A DNA stretch of 64,000 nt from positions 1 to 64,000 of the forward strand of contig CAJNAR010000017.1 of NCBI GenBank assembly GCA_905220665.1, read 5' to 3'. A program made the position numbers and the translations under genes. Under the pieces are notes generated by a model. That model made no database searches, was not told the origin of the DNA, and worked only from the letters and a program-made list of their open reading frames with translations. Position 1 is the first letter of the stretch, and every line of letters begins with the position of its first letter. Positions 11,346-22,713 of this stretch are shown one piece after another. The stretch is from Albugo candida. Lineage: Eukaryota > Oomycota > Peronosporomycetes > Albuginales > Albuginaceae.

Positions 11346-12364
11346 CGCTCGAGCGAACAGTGTAACTAACCATTATGATTTCTTTATCACAATCATGGTG
11401 GGTTCAGATAGCCACGATAAAGCTCTGTCAACAGGAAGAAATCTTATCAACTCGCACAGGTATTTTCATCATGCCTTTTGCATGCATATGTATCATAAAG
11501 ATAGCATAGGCATTCAAATAAATCAATTAGTAAGGAAAGTCACCTCCAAATGGATAAAGCTGCCATGATGAAGGTTGATGTGGTCAAAATTCTATGTGAT
11601 GCAGATAATGAAAGCAACTGACCAACCCTGACAATGTTTTGGTAATGATTACACATAGACATTCAATTTTACCTGATGAGAGTTTCATCAATGCAACAAT
11701 CCTCCTCCCACTGCTACTACAAGTGCCAAATGTAAATAAAACTGGACAATGCTACATTTACAAGCTTTGCTTCGCCACGGTCGTATAGACTGAGCTTTTA
11801 GCTTTGACGCAAGGAATACGCGAAAGCTTCCGTGTTCAACAAAGATACGGTGGGCTAGCACACGAAGAATTTGAAAAAGAACTCGCAGCTGCAACATTGA
11901 GAAGCTTGATGCATATATTTATCATGTGTCTTAAATCGCTGGGAGATAATAGCAAAAATTCAAATTCAATACGATTTGGCTCGCTAAGAGAGATTCCTGC
12001 TTTTGTGAACAAAATTGTAAGCCACTAAGGTACCAGAAGCATCATGAATGAAAGGCAGTCACACGATCATCATAATATATACTGCAATTCCACTGGACTT
12101 CACCTTGCTGTCTACGAAAGCTGCTTACTGCCTGGAAGTCAAGCTTATACACAAATTTGTTTCTGTCGGTTAAGTTATTACTCCTGAAGCCTCTGATAAT
12201 CACTTGACAACATTTAACATAAAGCGTCAGGTCGTCGACTTGGTTCAGTACATAACAGAAATCAATGCAATCACAACGTTATATAACTATACACCAATTG
12301 GGTGGTGAGAAATCGCGGGCCTCTTTTCGTTATATTTCAGAGCTACCAGAAAGAGTCGATACAA
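11346..12364. other. Upstream region of RPL17; no separate gene recognised
   Basis: About 1 kb lies before the ribosomal protein gene. A short open plus-strand stretch at 11804-12028 (GGLAHEEFEKELAAATL) has no ATG and no family match. Just before the RPL17 start, TTCGTTATATTTCAG (ending 12340) looks like a splice acceptor, so the mRNA may have a 5'-leader intron; a GTGAG donor at 12305 would make it only 36 nt, so a donor further upstream is possible. Confidence 0.35.
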
Positions 12365-12940
12365 ATGCCTGGGTACAGTCAAGAGCCAGAAGATGCGCAA
12401 CGAGCAGCCAAAGCTCGTGGTCAACACATTCGCGTGCACTTCAAACACTGTCGTGAAGTTGCGCATGCAATCAAAAACATGTCTCTAATCAAAGCAAAAA
12501 GATTTCTGGGTGATGTACTGGAGTACAAGCAAGCTGTCCCATTCACCAAATTCACGGGCGGGTGCGGTCGCCACGCGCAAGGCAAGCTTCGTGGAGCAGC
12601 GGGTGACAAATGCAAGTGGCCTCAAAAAGCCACAAAAATTATCTTGGATCTTCTTAAGAACGCGGAAGCCAATGCCGAGATGAAAGGACTGCAATTGTCA
12701 AAGCTATACATCACGCACGTGCAAGCTAACAGCGCTGTGTGTCAACGTCGGCGTACCTATCGAGCACACGGACGTGTGGGACCGTACATGTCCCATCCAG
12801 CGCACTTTGAATTGATCCTCACGGAAAAGCGTGACAATGTCGAGAAAGCGCCGGAAGAAAAGAAACAAGTCAAATTGTCCCGCAAGCGTCTCGCGCAACT
12901 TCGTTTGAAATCGGGTGGAGGAATTCCAGCAGCAGAGTAA
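12365..12940 (+). CDS. RPL17: 60S ribosomal protein L17 (uL22)
   Basis: Structural protein of the large cytosolic ribosomal subunit, lining the peptide exit tunnel. The ATG at 12365 gives 191 aa, close to the usual 180-190 aa. Family landmarks in order are: N-terminal YSQEPEDAQRAAKARG and RVHFKHCRE (residues about 4-30); KGDVLEY-like FLGDVLEYKQAVPF (about 45-60); GGCGRHAQGKLRGAAGDKCKWPQKA; LQLSKLYITHVQANSA; and RRRTYRAHGRVGPYMSHPAHFELILTE. The lysine-rich tail ends LKSGGGIPAAE. The upstream reading frame continues without a stop to 12302 but has no ATG, and the residues there do not fit the family, so I chose the internal ATG. It converges with the AP-4 epsilon gene, with 251 bp between stops. 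Confidence 0.95.
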   Translation: MPGYSQEPEDAQRAAKARGQHIRVHFKHCREVAHAIKNMSLIKAKRFLGDVLEYKQAVPFTKFTGGCGRHAQGKLRGAAGDKCKWPQKATKIILDLLKNAEANAEMKGLQLSKLYITHVQANSAVCQRRRTYRAHGRVGPYMSHPAHFELILTEKRDNVEKAPEEKKQVKLSRKRLAQLRLKSGGGIPAAE

Positions 12941-13191
12941 ACAGGTGAACGATGGCTGTCGGTTCTTTTCGTTCTTGATGAATGCTTGGAGTAAATTTCA
13001 ATACATTCTTCAAGTACACTGGGCTCAGAATTGTGTTTCATGTTTTGATTCGCTACTTACTGTCCAAAATCGCAATCAGCTGATAGTCTCCTGCACTTGT
13101 GACTTGACATCATAACATAAATTTCGTGGTCGTATTGCTGTTGCTAATCGGAGCCTGGTGTCTCGAGGCTGTGCGTCTACGTGTTGACACT

Positions 13192-16100
13192 CTACTGCAG
13201 ATGTTGTATGAGATATTCCGCAAGCTGGTCTGTGAATCCATAGTCTGCAGTTCGAACAGTAAGGTCGAGAAAGCCTTGGTTCCGTATTTTGATGTGGATC
13301 AGAGCTACAGAGTCGGAATTTCCAAGTCGACAAACCGCAATCGCTTCATTTGCTGTAAAAGAGAAATACATTGTCAGTGAACGATTGTATCGCTACACCA
13401 ATAACGTACTGGAAGGAATCGATTCGACAGTGTGAATCATCAGATTTGTCACCCGATCAGAGAATTCAGCCAAATTTCGAATTCTACCAGCAGGTACTTT
13501 GACTTTCTTTTCACAGGGACAAGCACCCCACCGAGAGCCAAACTCCTGGGTGTTGATTCGACAAGGTTGCAGCGATCGGCCATTGTACTGAAAAGTGGTC
13601 ACTGAAGGAGATAGCCGGAGATCTGAAGGAAAGAGACGTTTTAGATGTGCCAAGTGTCCGCTAGGAGCAGCATACCGTTGATACCGACAGCTAAGGCCGA
13701 CTCGGAGGTAACAGACTGTGTTGGTGAGCCTCCCGCCGTACTTCCTGGATTATGGAACGGATCTTGTGAAACATGAGATGGTAGTGATGCTTGCAAAAGA
13801 GTTGCTTGCGGTGGAGTATCAAATGATATGTCGAGCAAGTCAACCTCAGCTTGCACCGGTGGTGGCTGAGCAGGACCTGGTTGCGGAGTATGAGTGGGCT
13901 CTTGAATCAAAGTCGGTCGACTTGGGGTTCTCTTTGTAGGAGCTTTTCCGACATTGGATCGCCGACTTGATCTCATTTTGCCGGCTGATCCTCGACGAGA
14001 TATAGCTGGTGCACTCCCACCCGGAATGCCTCCAAAAATTGCAGAAGCCATCAGTTGGCGCTCATCGGGCTCTGGGGGCTCTTCTTCGTACTCTTGTTCC
14101 ATCGGTGGGTCCATCGGGTATGCGTTTGTGGGCGGAGGGTACCTTGAAACTTCAGACGAATGGTTGAATCCACCTTGTGGGTGCCCAGGCGGTCCGGTAG
14201 CCATATTATACGGATCATGTGGAGGAGTCTCGCCAAGAAGCCCAGTTGGACCCCACACGTTTTTCGGTCCACGTTGAGCATAGCCATCACCTTCATTCGT
14301 TGAAGATGCATTCCAACCCCCTGCATGATTATTCGCAGGTGGTCCGCCTTGTCCTGGAGCAGGTGCACCCCACTTACTGCTGAATGGAGTCGGGACATTG
14401 GCAGAAGGTGGTAGTTTGGTAGCATACGGTAATTCTGGTTTCTGGTACGCTTCAAAGTTTAGTCGATCCGAATTTCGAGTCTTCCGCATGTTGTACTCTT
14501 CTTCTTCATCTGAATCTTGCGGTGGGTCATACAATGGTGCGCCTTGGGCAACTGCCTTCTCCACAAAAGGTGTCAGAAACGAGAGGTCACTATCCACCTG
14601 GATATCTTCGCAGCTGGCATCTTCAGGGAACAATTGAGACATCAGTGCTGGAGCTTTCGTCAGCGCTAGATACTCAAAGCAGCGCTGCTGTATGTCGGTA
14701 CTTCGACTCGTCTTGTATTTGTTCATGAGATCGTCTGCGATTTCGATGGTGTGTCCCATTTGAGCTGTTATTTTGGTAATAGCAGTGAGAACATATCCTC
14801 GCGTGATGTCTTCTTGATTGAATGGACGATCTACAAGCTCACAGAGTCTCTCGCAAATCTCTTCCAGGTCCATATTCGAGGCTAAATAGCCGTATTCTCC
14901 TAGTACCCACGCCATTGTGCATACTAGAATATCGGGTAGAACAGTTGGCTCTAGCAAATCGAGATACGTATCCACCGCATCACGACGGAGTTCCATGTCT
15001 TGCTCCTCGTCTTCTCCGCTTCCTTCCGCAATTAAGCGAAGGAGATTGTGGGCTACTTCTGGCTGCACAAGATCGCCACCAAGTTCGAAAAGATTTGTCA
15101 TCGTTTGGATGTACCAGCCATTGCTAGGCGCATATCGCTCAGCACATTGCGTGATCCTTGAGACGAGTTCTGTTCGTAAGAAAACATCTGTTGTTTCTCT
15201 GAGAAACTGAGTCAGCTTGTCGGATATGAATTCCACATTGACTGGATTTGTCATTCTATACAATAAATCCAATGTTCTGCGTTTCAGTGTCTCATCCGGG
15301 TCTTCGAGACAATCGATTACGGCCATTTGATGTGCAGCGGCATACTTTGGATGATCCTTCACGATCGCTGCCAATCCAGTAACTCCAAGATACTTGAGAT
15401 TGTGATTATCACTGCTGATGAAACGCGAGATACTAGCTGCAGCTGCGTCCAATAAAGTGCTATTTGGATAAATTGTCGTGACTGTTCGTACACATTCGTA
15501 GATAATCGCATATCCCACATTGATTCCAGTATCCGCTCGCCTCATGACATCATGCAGTACTTCATACATTCCTTCACTCGTTTGTTGATCTGCTTGACCC
15601 AAAAGTGATAGAATCTTGAGTAGCCGAATCTGGATCCAAGGTGCTGGTATGCGATGATAATCGAATTCTCTTGGTAGACGATGTTCTGTGATCTGTTTCA
15701 GTATGCTTACAAAGCTGGGCACTAGATCCTTGTACGCACTCGGGTTCGCTAGCGATAAGTCATGTAAACTGCACAAGGTGGCACCCATAACACTTGGGTC
15801 TCGATCACAGAGAGCTCGACGTAATATATCTCCGCTGTCTTGTATAGAGTCCGGTTTAAGCTGATGGAAACGATGCATCGCCATAACCGCTTTTTTTCGT
15901 ACTATTTCCGCATCATGTCGCATCAAATCGGTGATCATTGGCTGTACAGCTGGAATCATCTCCACGGTGACCAGCTTACAAACAGCCATTAGTGCTGCAC
16001 ATACTTCCAAGTGGTTGGACGACTGTAAGTCGCGTTGTAACTGATTAATGATCATGAAGCGAAACTCATGTGTTGGAGAGAGTACCAAGCTGCATGTGAG

Positions 16101-16397
16101 ATAGCCGACGCGTTTCTGCAGCAAATTCGTGCTTGCAGTCATTTCTACCGCTTTGATGTACCCGAAGGAGGCATCGTGGCCCAGCATTTCCACATACATT
16201 AATCGAATCAAAAACTCTTTTTTGCGTTTGTTGATCGCAGTTCCGGTTGCGGAGGAGACGGCAGATACGTCATTCATTTTTCGTTTTAATTGTGCGACTT
16301 CATGGAGAATGATACGGTCTTCTTCCTGCTTGGATTTGCTTTCTCCGATTGATTTTACGAGCTCAAAGAATTCTTTGGATAAGTGACTTCCAGACAT
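13192..16397 (-). CDS. AP4E1: AP-4 adaptor complex subunit epsilon-1-like
   Basis: Large subunit of the AP-4 coat adaptor, which sorts membrane cargo at the trans-Golgi network. Three exons: 13676-16397, 13410-13622 and 13192-13352, with GT-AG introns of 53 and 57 nt that keep phase. They give 1031 aa. The adaptin trunk (residues about 30-590) has family hallmarks: KKEFLIRLMYVEMLGHDASFGY, LEVCAALMAVCKLV, EMIPAVQPMI, RKAVMAMHRFH, RALCDRDPSVMGA, APWIQIRLLKILSLLGQ, NLKYLGVTGLAAI and WVLGEYGYL. A long Pro/Gly/Asn-rich hinge follows (about 660-900), including basic RRGSAGKMRSSRR, then a short C-terminal ear-like domain in the last two exons. I chose the ATG at 16397 (MSGSHLSKEF); frames further upstream have no ATG. 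AP-4 is absent from many eukaryotes but retained in oomycetes and plants. Confidence 0.93.
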
Positions 16398-18266
16398 TTG
16401 GTAAGCTGCTATGTGAGTGAGATTCAGAATAAGCTTCTTACAGCGCAAACTACGCGCAGGAGCAAGTTTCAGGGAGCGAGATTATTTGGAAGGTGCCGCT
16501 TGTTATCTTCGGATGAACCTAGATTAAGTGCGTATGTGCGTGCCGATATGCGCTGTCTAACTGCTCAGCGAGTACTCGGAGCAAACTGCATCGTACCACC
16601 ACTACCTTGAAAAATGGTGCGTGTTGATGTCATACCCGTCGTATTGTACTGAGATTTCTCACAGTCTCTGTTTTTCTGCCTGTTAGACTTCCGCTTGACT
16701 AGGTACGGTTGTATCTGGAAAAGCGGTAAACAGCCATCGAAGATTGGAAGCGAGGCGCTTCATGCGAAATTAATTCATCTATCTTGGGTCAGGAAGATAT
16801 TCACGACAATGAAAATGTAGAACTGTACGAAGGCTCATGTTCCTCTTATTGGATATATGCTTTATATCCAAACGGAAATAGAAGATGGAGAATACGGTTA
16901 ACGTGCCATCGGTTGCCCGATGAGGACAACTGTTGTTGACACTATGACGGGGCCATATATGATCATGTCGACTTTGGAAGTTTTTCTAAGGATTGGGTGC
17001 ATCTGGTTGCCGTTTAAGATATCGTTGTTGGTATGAAGTGCGTTGTTAACGTGCGCGAGTCTTGGTGAAAATCTCCTGTTTTACGTAACATCGTTGCAAT
17101 AAATCAGCGCTACATTTGAAATTCTGAGACCAGTCAGCTTTCACTCGTGCTGCAGGTATGGTATATCACACCAGCCATTCACAATCACAAACGAGTTGGT
17201 CTACTAAGAAGTCAATATGAACGACTGACCACGTCCATAGATTCAAGGATCACTCAATCCCTCACGCTACAAAAGCTTTTTATCTCCTTCTTGAGCCGTA
17301 GCTGTACAATACAGCAGATCACGCTACGAGGGGAAGATTAGAATAGCAGAGACACCAAACCTCGTACCAGCCATATTCATGCTTTGTCGAACCGTCTTCT
17401 GTGTATCCTATGGCCAAAAACAATCAATGCAATGTAAGAAGCCAGATTTGTCCAAGTTTGAATTCTCATAAGAAAATGGCAAAGCCTTCACTTGAAGTGA
17501 ACGTCCCGCACACCGCGTTTACGGTGCCAACGGAACGAAGTACAGCTTTGGTGGGAAGCCCGTCTTCTTATCTGCGAGGTAATATTTGTCGGGTCTTTTG
17601 AAGCAAGGAAACAATGAGTTGATGAAAATCGCTAGATCAACCCGAGCCAAACATGAGCCATAAACAACTGAGATCTCAGATTATAACATCAGATCAAAAT
17701 CGTTCGTGGAAATATATGGTGTTGAAGTGTTCTATATGTGGTAGAGGATGTGGTCAAGGACAAGCGTATACTGCTTAAGGAATTTCTGGAGGACATTTCT
17801 GGCGCCGTTCATTAGATAGAAAGCAGACTCTCCAGACGAAGTGAAAAGGACCGTACAGAGTATTAAATGAATATATGCTTTGCTTCAATCTGTTGACCAG
17901 AAACGGAAATGTGGCTCTAAGAAATGAGAAATTGCGGCATTTGATTTCATCTGATATATTTTTTTAATATATGTGACGAGCTTGGTAGCTACAAATGGCT
18001 TCAATGACACTGCAAAGAGCATAGACAGTATCTGGCCAGATTTTACCAAATATGGTTGGAAAAGGTACAATTGCAGTCTTTCAATTAAGTCTGAACAGGT
18101 CAACTGGCTCTAAGCCACGCTTCATCCGTACCAGCAAAGCGCAGGAAGTAATAGTAGACACAATAGACAAGAAGCAGCATCGACCTAATTGCCATAAATA
18201 CTATGGCTCGTGAAATAACCGGTTACGAATACGGTAAATATCAAAGACTTGGACGTTTTGGAAACT
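16398..18266. other. Divergent intergenic region, AP-4 epsilon / NDUFA6
   Basis: About 1.9 kb lies between two divergently transcribed genes and must hold both promoters. I recognise no gene. A plus-strand stretch at about 17490-17580 reads as coding-like (VYGANGTKYSFGGKPVFLSA) and ends at a GTAATA donor-like site, but no flanking exons could be joined to it. Other short open frames look random. Confidence 0.3.
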
Positions 18267-18659
18267 ATGGCGCTGCGCGTGGCGAAAGAGCAACTCACGA
18301 AGGCAAAATCAAGCCCTGCTGTCACTCTGTACCGATACATAATCAAACAGGTTCCTCGAGTCCTGACTCTGTACGACATTACGATGGAACCTTCAGAAGC
18401 TCGACTGGCGATTCAGGCTTTATTTCGCAAAAATGCAAATATCAAAGATCCCCGAGTTGTTGACATGCTGATCACAAAAGCAAACATGGAATTGGAAGAA
18501 ACTCTTTTGCAGTGGAAGCAAAAAGTGCATCTTCTTACGCTATTAGAAACGGGAATGCAGCTACGCGCATCGGCCGATAAAGTCAAAAAGGATCCGTTTG
18601 AGAATTTTATAGCAGGAGTTGAGGATGAAGATGAAGCTTGGGACGAAATCAAGTTCTGA
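18267..18659 (+). CDS. NDUFA6: NADH dehydrogenase (ubiquinone) 1 alpha subcomplex 6, LYR protein
   Basis: Accessory LYR subunit of mitochondrial complex I, which binds acyl carrier protein on the matrix arm. The ATG at 18267 gives 130 aa, as expected for NDUFA6/B14. The LYR motif is intact (LYRYIIKQVPRVL, about residues 18-30). The C-terminal half has the family block FRKNANIKDPRVVDMLITKA, then MELEETLLQWKQKVHLL, and the tail is acidic (EDEDEAWDEIKF). The frame is open further upstream to 18249 but without ATG. An ATG at 18203 in another frame opens an 86-codon reading frame that overlaps this start and could act as an upstream ORF. No intron is needed. Confidence 0.9.
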   Translation: MALRVAKEQLTKAKSSPAVTLYRYIIKQVPRVLTLYDITMEPSEARLAIQALFRKNANIKDPRVVDMLITKANMELEETLLQWKQKVHLLTLLETGMQLRASADKVKKDPFENFIAGVEDEDEAWDEIKF

Positions 18660-19207
18660 TGATAAATCACATCAACCGGTCGATTACTTTGCGTTTCCTG
18701 ATAATCGTAGAATCATGCTTGTGTAGTAACTGCTTGACTTCATACACTCGCAATTTGAATAATCCCTACAATCTATTAATGCACATTATAATAATGGAAT
18801 GTTGAAATTTCGAAAGATGCCGTCAAACGTGCCAACACGTGGACTTTGATACTGAACGAATAGGCCTGTAAATGAGGCCTACAAATTTTCTAGAGATCGT
18901 GGTGCATGTTTTGCTTGTAAGGGCTGAGCTCTCTGTCTGACTAGCAGGCGATTTCGACCGCATATAAGTCTGATATGAGAAAGACCGTTTTTTGCAGAAT
19001 GTGCGAAATCAATATAAAGAATTATACAAACAGAAAGGAAACATTTACAGTGGTACATGTATTCTTCGAATTTGAATGGATAACTGCGTCACTGCTTAGG
19101 AATCACATCTATTCACCTTCGAATTTGCTAAAGTATGCCTTTGCATTTTACATTCTCACACTCGATTGTTTCTGAAAACAAATTGAAGCCAGCAGCCTTA
19201 GTACTAC
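18660..19207. other. Intergenic region between NDUFA6 and the FYVE-GAF gene
   Basis: About 550 bp, AT-rich, holding the 3' end of NDUFA6 and the promoter of the next gene. No ORF, RNA or repeat is recognised. Confidence 0.5.
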
Positions 19208-21322
19208 ATGTTTTCGATCGTAGAGAAAACGTATCGCGTTGAATTGTCAGAAGACGATGAAGCTGATCTTCAGCGTTTAGGACAATCGCGAATCGATACG
19301 CTTATGAACCAACAACCTTTAACTTTAATTGAAGAAACGAAAAAACACTACAAATTATATGAATTCTGCGAGAAAGATTGCTACACGATGAAAGCATCCA
19401 CGACGACTGGCGTATCATTAATTGATATAATGTGTTTTTTGAGGATGGGAGACACCGCGGTGATGAGAGATGTAATGGGAGAGCTGTTCGGTAGTTTGTT
19501 TCTAGACGCTGTGGTTTTACATCGAAGCAATGGAAGCTTCTTAACGGGATATCAGAGTATGAGTGTGAATTGGATGGCATTGCAATCATCCAAACCGCAC
19601 TTACAGCACCGCGATTATACATTTTTGCGATATGGAGATATCATAGAGAAATTAGTCAAAGTTGACGGCGTCACGAAAACGAAACGAATTGGAGTTTCGA
19701 TTTGGGAATCAGTAGAGCTGGATGGATGTGCGCCTCTACCTACGTCCCAGAATATCGAACGTCTCCGCTTGCGGCGATGCGGATTCGTAGTGGAAGAACT
19801 TGAGCATGCCGCTGGGGTTCGCATATCATTCAGTCTATCGGAACCACATTCTGGTCGCACGACAGTCTCAGAACTAACGAGATTATGGATGATGAAAATG
19901 GTTTCTTGTATCGTGGAAATCCCCACAGCAATTGTTACCCGCGCACTAGCTTCACAAATACTTCTTACGAAAAAACAATTGCAGAAAGATGGAAGCAAGT
20001 GTAATATTTGTTACAAAGCATTTAGCATGCTTCGGAGAAAGCATCACTGTCGGTTTTGTGGAGATTTGGTATGCAGCAAATGTTCGGAAATGAGGTATCT
20101 AAGGCATAGACGTACCAAGAAAGGTATCCGAGTCTGTATACTTTGTTGGAAGCATACGTCGATATCATCAACATGTAGTCTTGTACGCACTCGATCTGAT
20201 GGGGCATATCCGCTTACTGGACTATCATCTGTCACGAGCACTTCCACAGACGATATCGGGGTCATGAGTGGTCGAACAGACAGTTTGGATGAATCGGCAT
20301 GCGTATCAAATGCTGAAGCAGAAGCTTCGATGTATAGTACGGATAACGATCCATCTGATTATGAATTGAGTTGTGATGCTCAGACAAATGCGGAAGAACC
20401 AACAAAAATGCAAAACTCTCTGAGACGTAGTAAAGCATCGTCACTGCTCAGCGAGAAAACAAGCGTCTCGACGAGCTATAACTCATTTGATTCTGCCATT
20501 GACGCATTAATACGAAGTTGCTCGTTTGACAACGGGGCGCTGATCCAAGACGATCTACCTCTCTTAGATTCCGATATCCCTCTGGGCTCACTGAAAAAAC
20601 ACTTGGGTTGCCAGGATGATACCAGCACTACGGTATCCACGAATACCCCCTTTGCGTACAAATTGACCTTTGATGGCGTGCAAGAATGGCCTAGAGCTCC
20701 GATTCCGCACAACGAAATGGAGCGGCTTCGGAAGCTTCGTACATTGTGTCTTATCGATCCAAAACAGCAGTTGCGCAATTTATGCTCGATCGCTGTAGCA
20801 GAGCTGGGATTCAAATTGGTCGTGATATGTTTTGTGGGGGATAAAAGCTGCGTTCTCATCCCCCAAGCCGGCAAAGAATTCAACGTCTCTTTTGATCTAC
20901 CCCGAAACATCGTACCTGGCGCACATGCAATCATGTCGAAAGAACCGATGATTGTTCTGGATACATCAACGGATCCTCGATTTGCCAAGAACCCAGCTAT
21001 CCTGGATCGAGATATCAAGTTTCTCGCTGGCTTTCCACTGATTACATCGGATGGGTATATAGTAGGATGCCTGAGTGTTGCAGATACCAAGACATGGGAC
21101 AATCTGGACGGAACTTACATCAAATACCTTGAGAGCCTCGCGGAAGTGATCATTCTCACCATTGAGATTTACTCGTCTCATTGTTCTACAAGAACGATAC
21201 CACGCAATACATTTTCCAATTTGAGCTTATCGGCTGCTACACGTCAAATGCAGGAATTACTCAATGCCGCAAATAATACCCAGCGTCAAGTTCGCATGCA
21301 GGCGTGTTCTGCTAGTAGATAA
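19208..21322 (+). CDS. FYVE zinc finger and GAF domain protein
   Basis: Single-exon gene of 704 aa with ATG at 19208. Residues 1-255 look like the START-like helical/beta region that precedes FYVE in many oomycete proteins (inference from architecture). The FYVE finger occupies about residues 262-322: CNICYKAF, the phosphoinositide-binding RRKHHCRFCG, VCSKCS, and CILCW. A serine-rich linker follows. A GAF domain occupies about residues 508-655 (LRNLCSIAVAELGFKLVVICF, DLPRNIVPGAHAIMS, FLAGFPLITSDGYIVGCLSVAD). FYVE domains bind PI3P on endosomes. The GAF ligand is unknown, and the fusion is a lineage-typical combination in oomycetes. The convergent TVP38-like gene ends 118 bp downstream. Confidence 0.9.
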   Translation: MFSIVEKTYRVELSEDDEADLQRLGQSRIDTLMNQQPLTLIEETKKHYKLYEFCEKDCYTMKASTTTGVSLIDIMCFLRMGDTAVMRDVMGELFGSLFLDAVVLHRSNGSFLTGYQSMSVNWMALQSSKPHLQHRDYTFLRYGDIIEKLVKVDGVTKTKRIGVSIWESVELDGCAPLPTSQNIERLRLRRCGFVVEELEHAAGVRISFSLSEPHSGRTTVSELTRLWMMKMVSCIVEIPTAIVTRALASQILLTKKQLQKDGSKCNICYKAFSMLRRKHHCRFCGDLVCSKCSEMRYLRHRRTKKGIRVCILCWKHTSISSTCSLVRTRSDGAYPLTGLSSVTSTSTDDIGVMSGRTDSLDESACVSNAEAEASMYSTDNDPSDYELSCDAQTNAEEPTKMQNSLRRSKASSLLSEKTSVSTSYNSFDSAIDALIRSCSFDNGALIQDDLPLLDSDIPLGSLKKHLGCQDDTSTTVSTNTPFAYKLTFDGVQEWPRAPIPHNEMERLRKLRTLCLIDPKQQLRNLCSIAVAELGFKLVVICFVGDKSCVLIPQAGKEFNVSFDLPRNIVPGAHAIMSKEPMIVLDTSTDPRFAKNPAILDRDIKFLAGFPLITSDGYIVGCLSVADTKTWDNLDGTYIKYLESLAEVIILTIEIYSSHCSTRTIPRNTFSNLSLSAATRQMQELLNAANNTQRQVRMQACSASR

Positions 21323-21440
21323 GAACTTCTTGTATATATTGTCGATTATTGAGTGTTTCGTAATTACTGCCACCTTCCACACTTTAGGATCTCAAGCTTT
21401 TTGATCAAGATGAATGCTCCAGGTCACGACGTCTTCTAGT

Positions 21441-22376
21441 CTAATGAAGGGAAACCAAACAAGTGTGAGAAATCAAAACCTGAGTTTCAGATTCAGCTAC
21501 ACGCACCATCCTGATCTTATTCAGTCGTCCAAGATGACTCCGTGTGTACCTCGCTAAAAGGAAAATGGCAGCGACTGTCAGCAACGTGCCGACAATGATA
21601 ATTGTCCATTCCCGGAACAAGCTTTGTGAATTCCGCTTTTTGAATATGTCGATAGTCTCGGCCCCTGCGGTAGCCCATAATGCCGAGTGCGGAATACCTG
21701 TGATAAAAGTGGAGATGGCAAATCGTGACCAGGCAATTTCTGTAATTGCGAGTCCGTAACACTTGATGACATTGGGAATGCTCGATAATTGAAACATGAG
21801 GAGCGGTTTCCAATCCGATCCTTGTAATGTCTGTGACAATGCAAGAAATGTGGGATAATTAGCTTCCAAATATCGGCCAGCACTATCTCGACCGTAATAT
21901 CTCCCCAAGGTAAATGCTAAAATTGAACCAAGAGTTTTCCCTATCAAGCTGATGAGCATTCCGATGAGCTTTCCAAATATGTAACCAGCAAGCATTTCCA
22001 ACAAGGAAGATGGAAGGCAGAGAGGGACGGAAATTATCAAGCTGAGGGGCAGGATGATAAATCCACCAAGTACTTTGTGCTGTCCTAACCAATATGTAAT
22101 TGTACCTGCAAAGGTAGCAATTGGTAGATGCAAATATACGATTATCAATACGCCAGCGGTAAGCAGCACTACTAGCATGCGACGCATAAATCTCGATATG
22201 GGTATACTGCGCGTATTGGCGCCGCAATCATCTTTTCGACTTAGTACGCATGAGGCATCCTTGTCGAGTGAGAACATGATTTGATGGTTCACCATTGCGA
22301 TACTATCCGTTCCAGTGCAACTTTCGCTCAAAAAAAGATGTGAGTCAGACACTTTCACATCATCTGCATCAAGCAT
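21441..22376 (-). CDS. TVP38/TMEM64 family (VTT-domain) membrane protein
   Basis: Integral membrane protein of the SNARE-associated/VTT family, whose members (TMEM64, TMEM41B, VMP1, DedA) act in Golgi or ER membranes and in lipid scrambling. The ATG at 22376 gives 311 aa. Hydrophobic segments lie at about residues 75-97 (MLVVLLTAGVLIIVYLHLPI), 108-135, 140-175 (GYIFGKLIGMLISLIGKTLG) and near the C-terminus (IIIVGTLLTVAAIFLLA). The family signature after the re-entrant helix is present as LLMFQLSSIPNVIKCYGLAIT, followed by FAISTFITGIPHSALWATAGA. The frame is open upstream for 15 codons without ATG. It is divergent from the kinase gene (337 bp between starts). Confidence 0.88.
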   Translation of the reverse strand: MLDADDVKVSDSHLFLSESCTGTDSIAMVNHQIMFSLDKDASCVLSRKDDCGANTRSIPISRFMRRMLVVLLTAGVLIIVYLHLPIATFAGTITYWLGQHKVLGGFIILPLSLIISVPLCLPSSLLEMLAGYIFGKLIGMLISLIGKTLGSILAFTLGRYYGRDSAGRYLEANYPTFLALSQTLQGSDWKPLLMFQLSSIPNVIKCYGLAITEIAWSRFAISTFITGIPHSALWATAGAETIDIFKKRNSQSLFREWTIIIVGTLLTVAAIFLLARYTRSHLGRLNKIRMVRVAESETQVLISHTCLVSLH

Positions 22377-22713
22377 AATCAAAACAAACAGCCCGATCCG
22401 TCCGGTCGTAATATTGCCCACAGTTAGACTAATTATAAACTCACATAGCCAGGATCAACTCCAATAATCTCGTTACTTTGAAAAACGGAGTCATCTTGCT
22501 GTAAAAAGTCATTGACGTGGAAGTCTATAATACACGTAGTCATACTGCCGATGCTTTGTGTCACAGCATCATAGAACAGTGCACAAATTGACGCTCTAGT
22601 AGTCCGTTCACAATGTTAAGTGAGGAGTGATAATTCGCATTCTTACTCTATTTTTACAATCTTAGTAGGTTGTCCGGTCACTCTTTTGGGGGGACAACGA
22701 GTTGCGTGTTAGG
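22377..22713. promoter_or_regulatory. Shared divergent promoter region (VTT protein / kinase)
   Basis: The 337 bp between two divergent start codons must carry the promoters and 5' leaders of both genes. I see no confident core element beyond a GGGGGG tract at 22688-22693 just before the kinase start. This is inference from gene orientation. Confidence 0.4.

Noticed and set aside
13718..15210. Plus-strand open frames opposite the AP-4 epsilon gene
   Set aside because: Antisense shadows of a strongly supported adaptin reading frame.
20476..21102. 208-codon minus-strand open frame opposite the FYVE-GAF gene
   Set aside because: Antisense shadow; the plus-strand frame has clear FYVE and GAF motifs.
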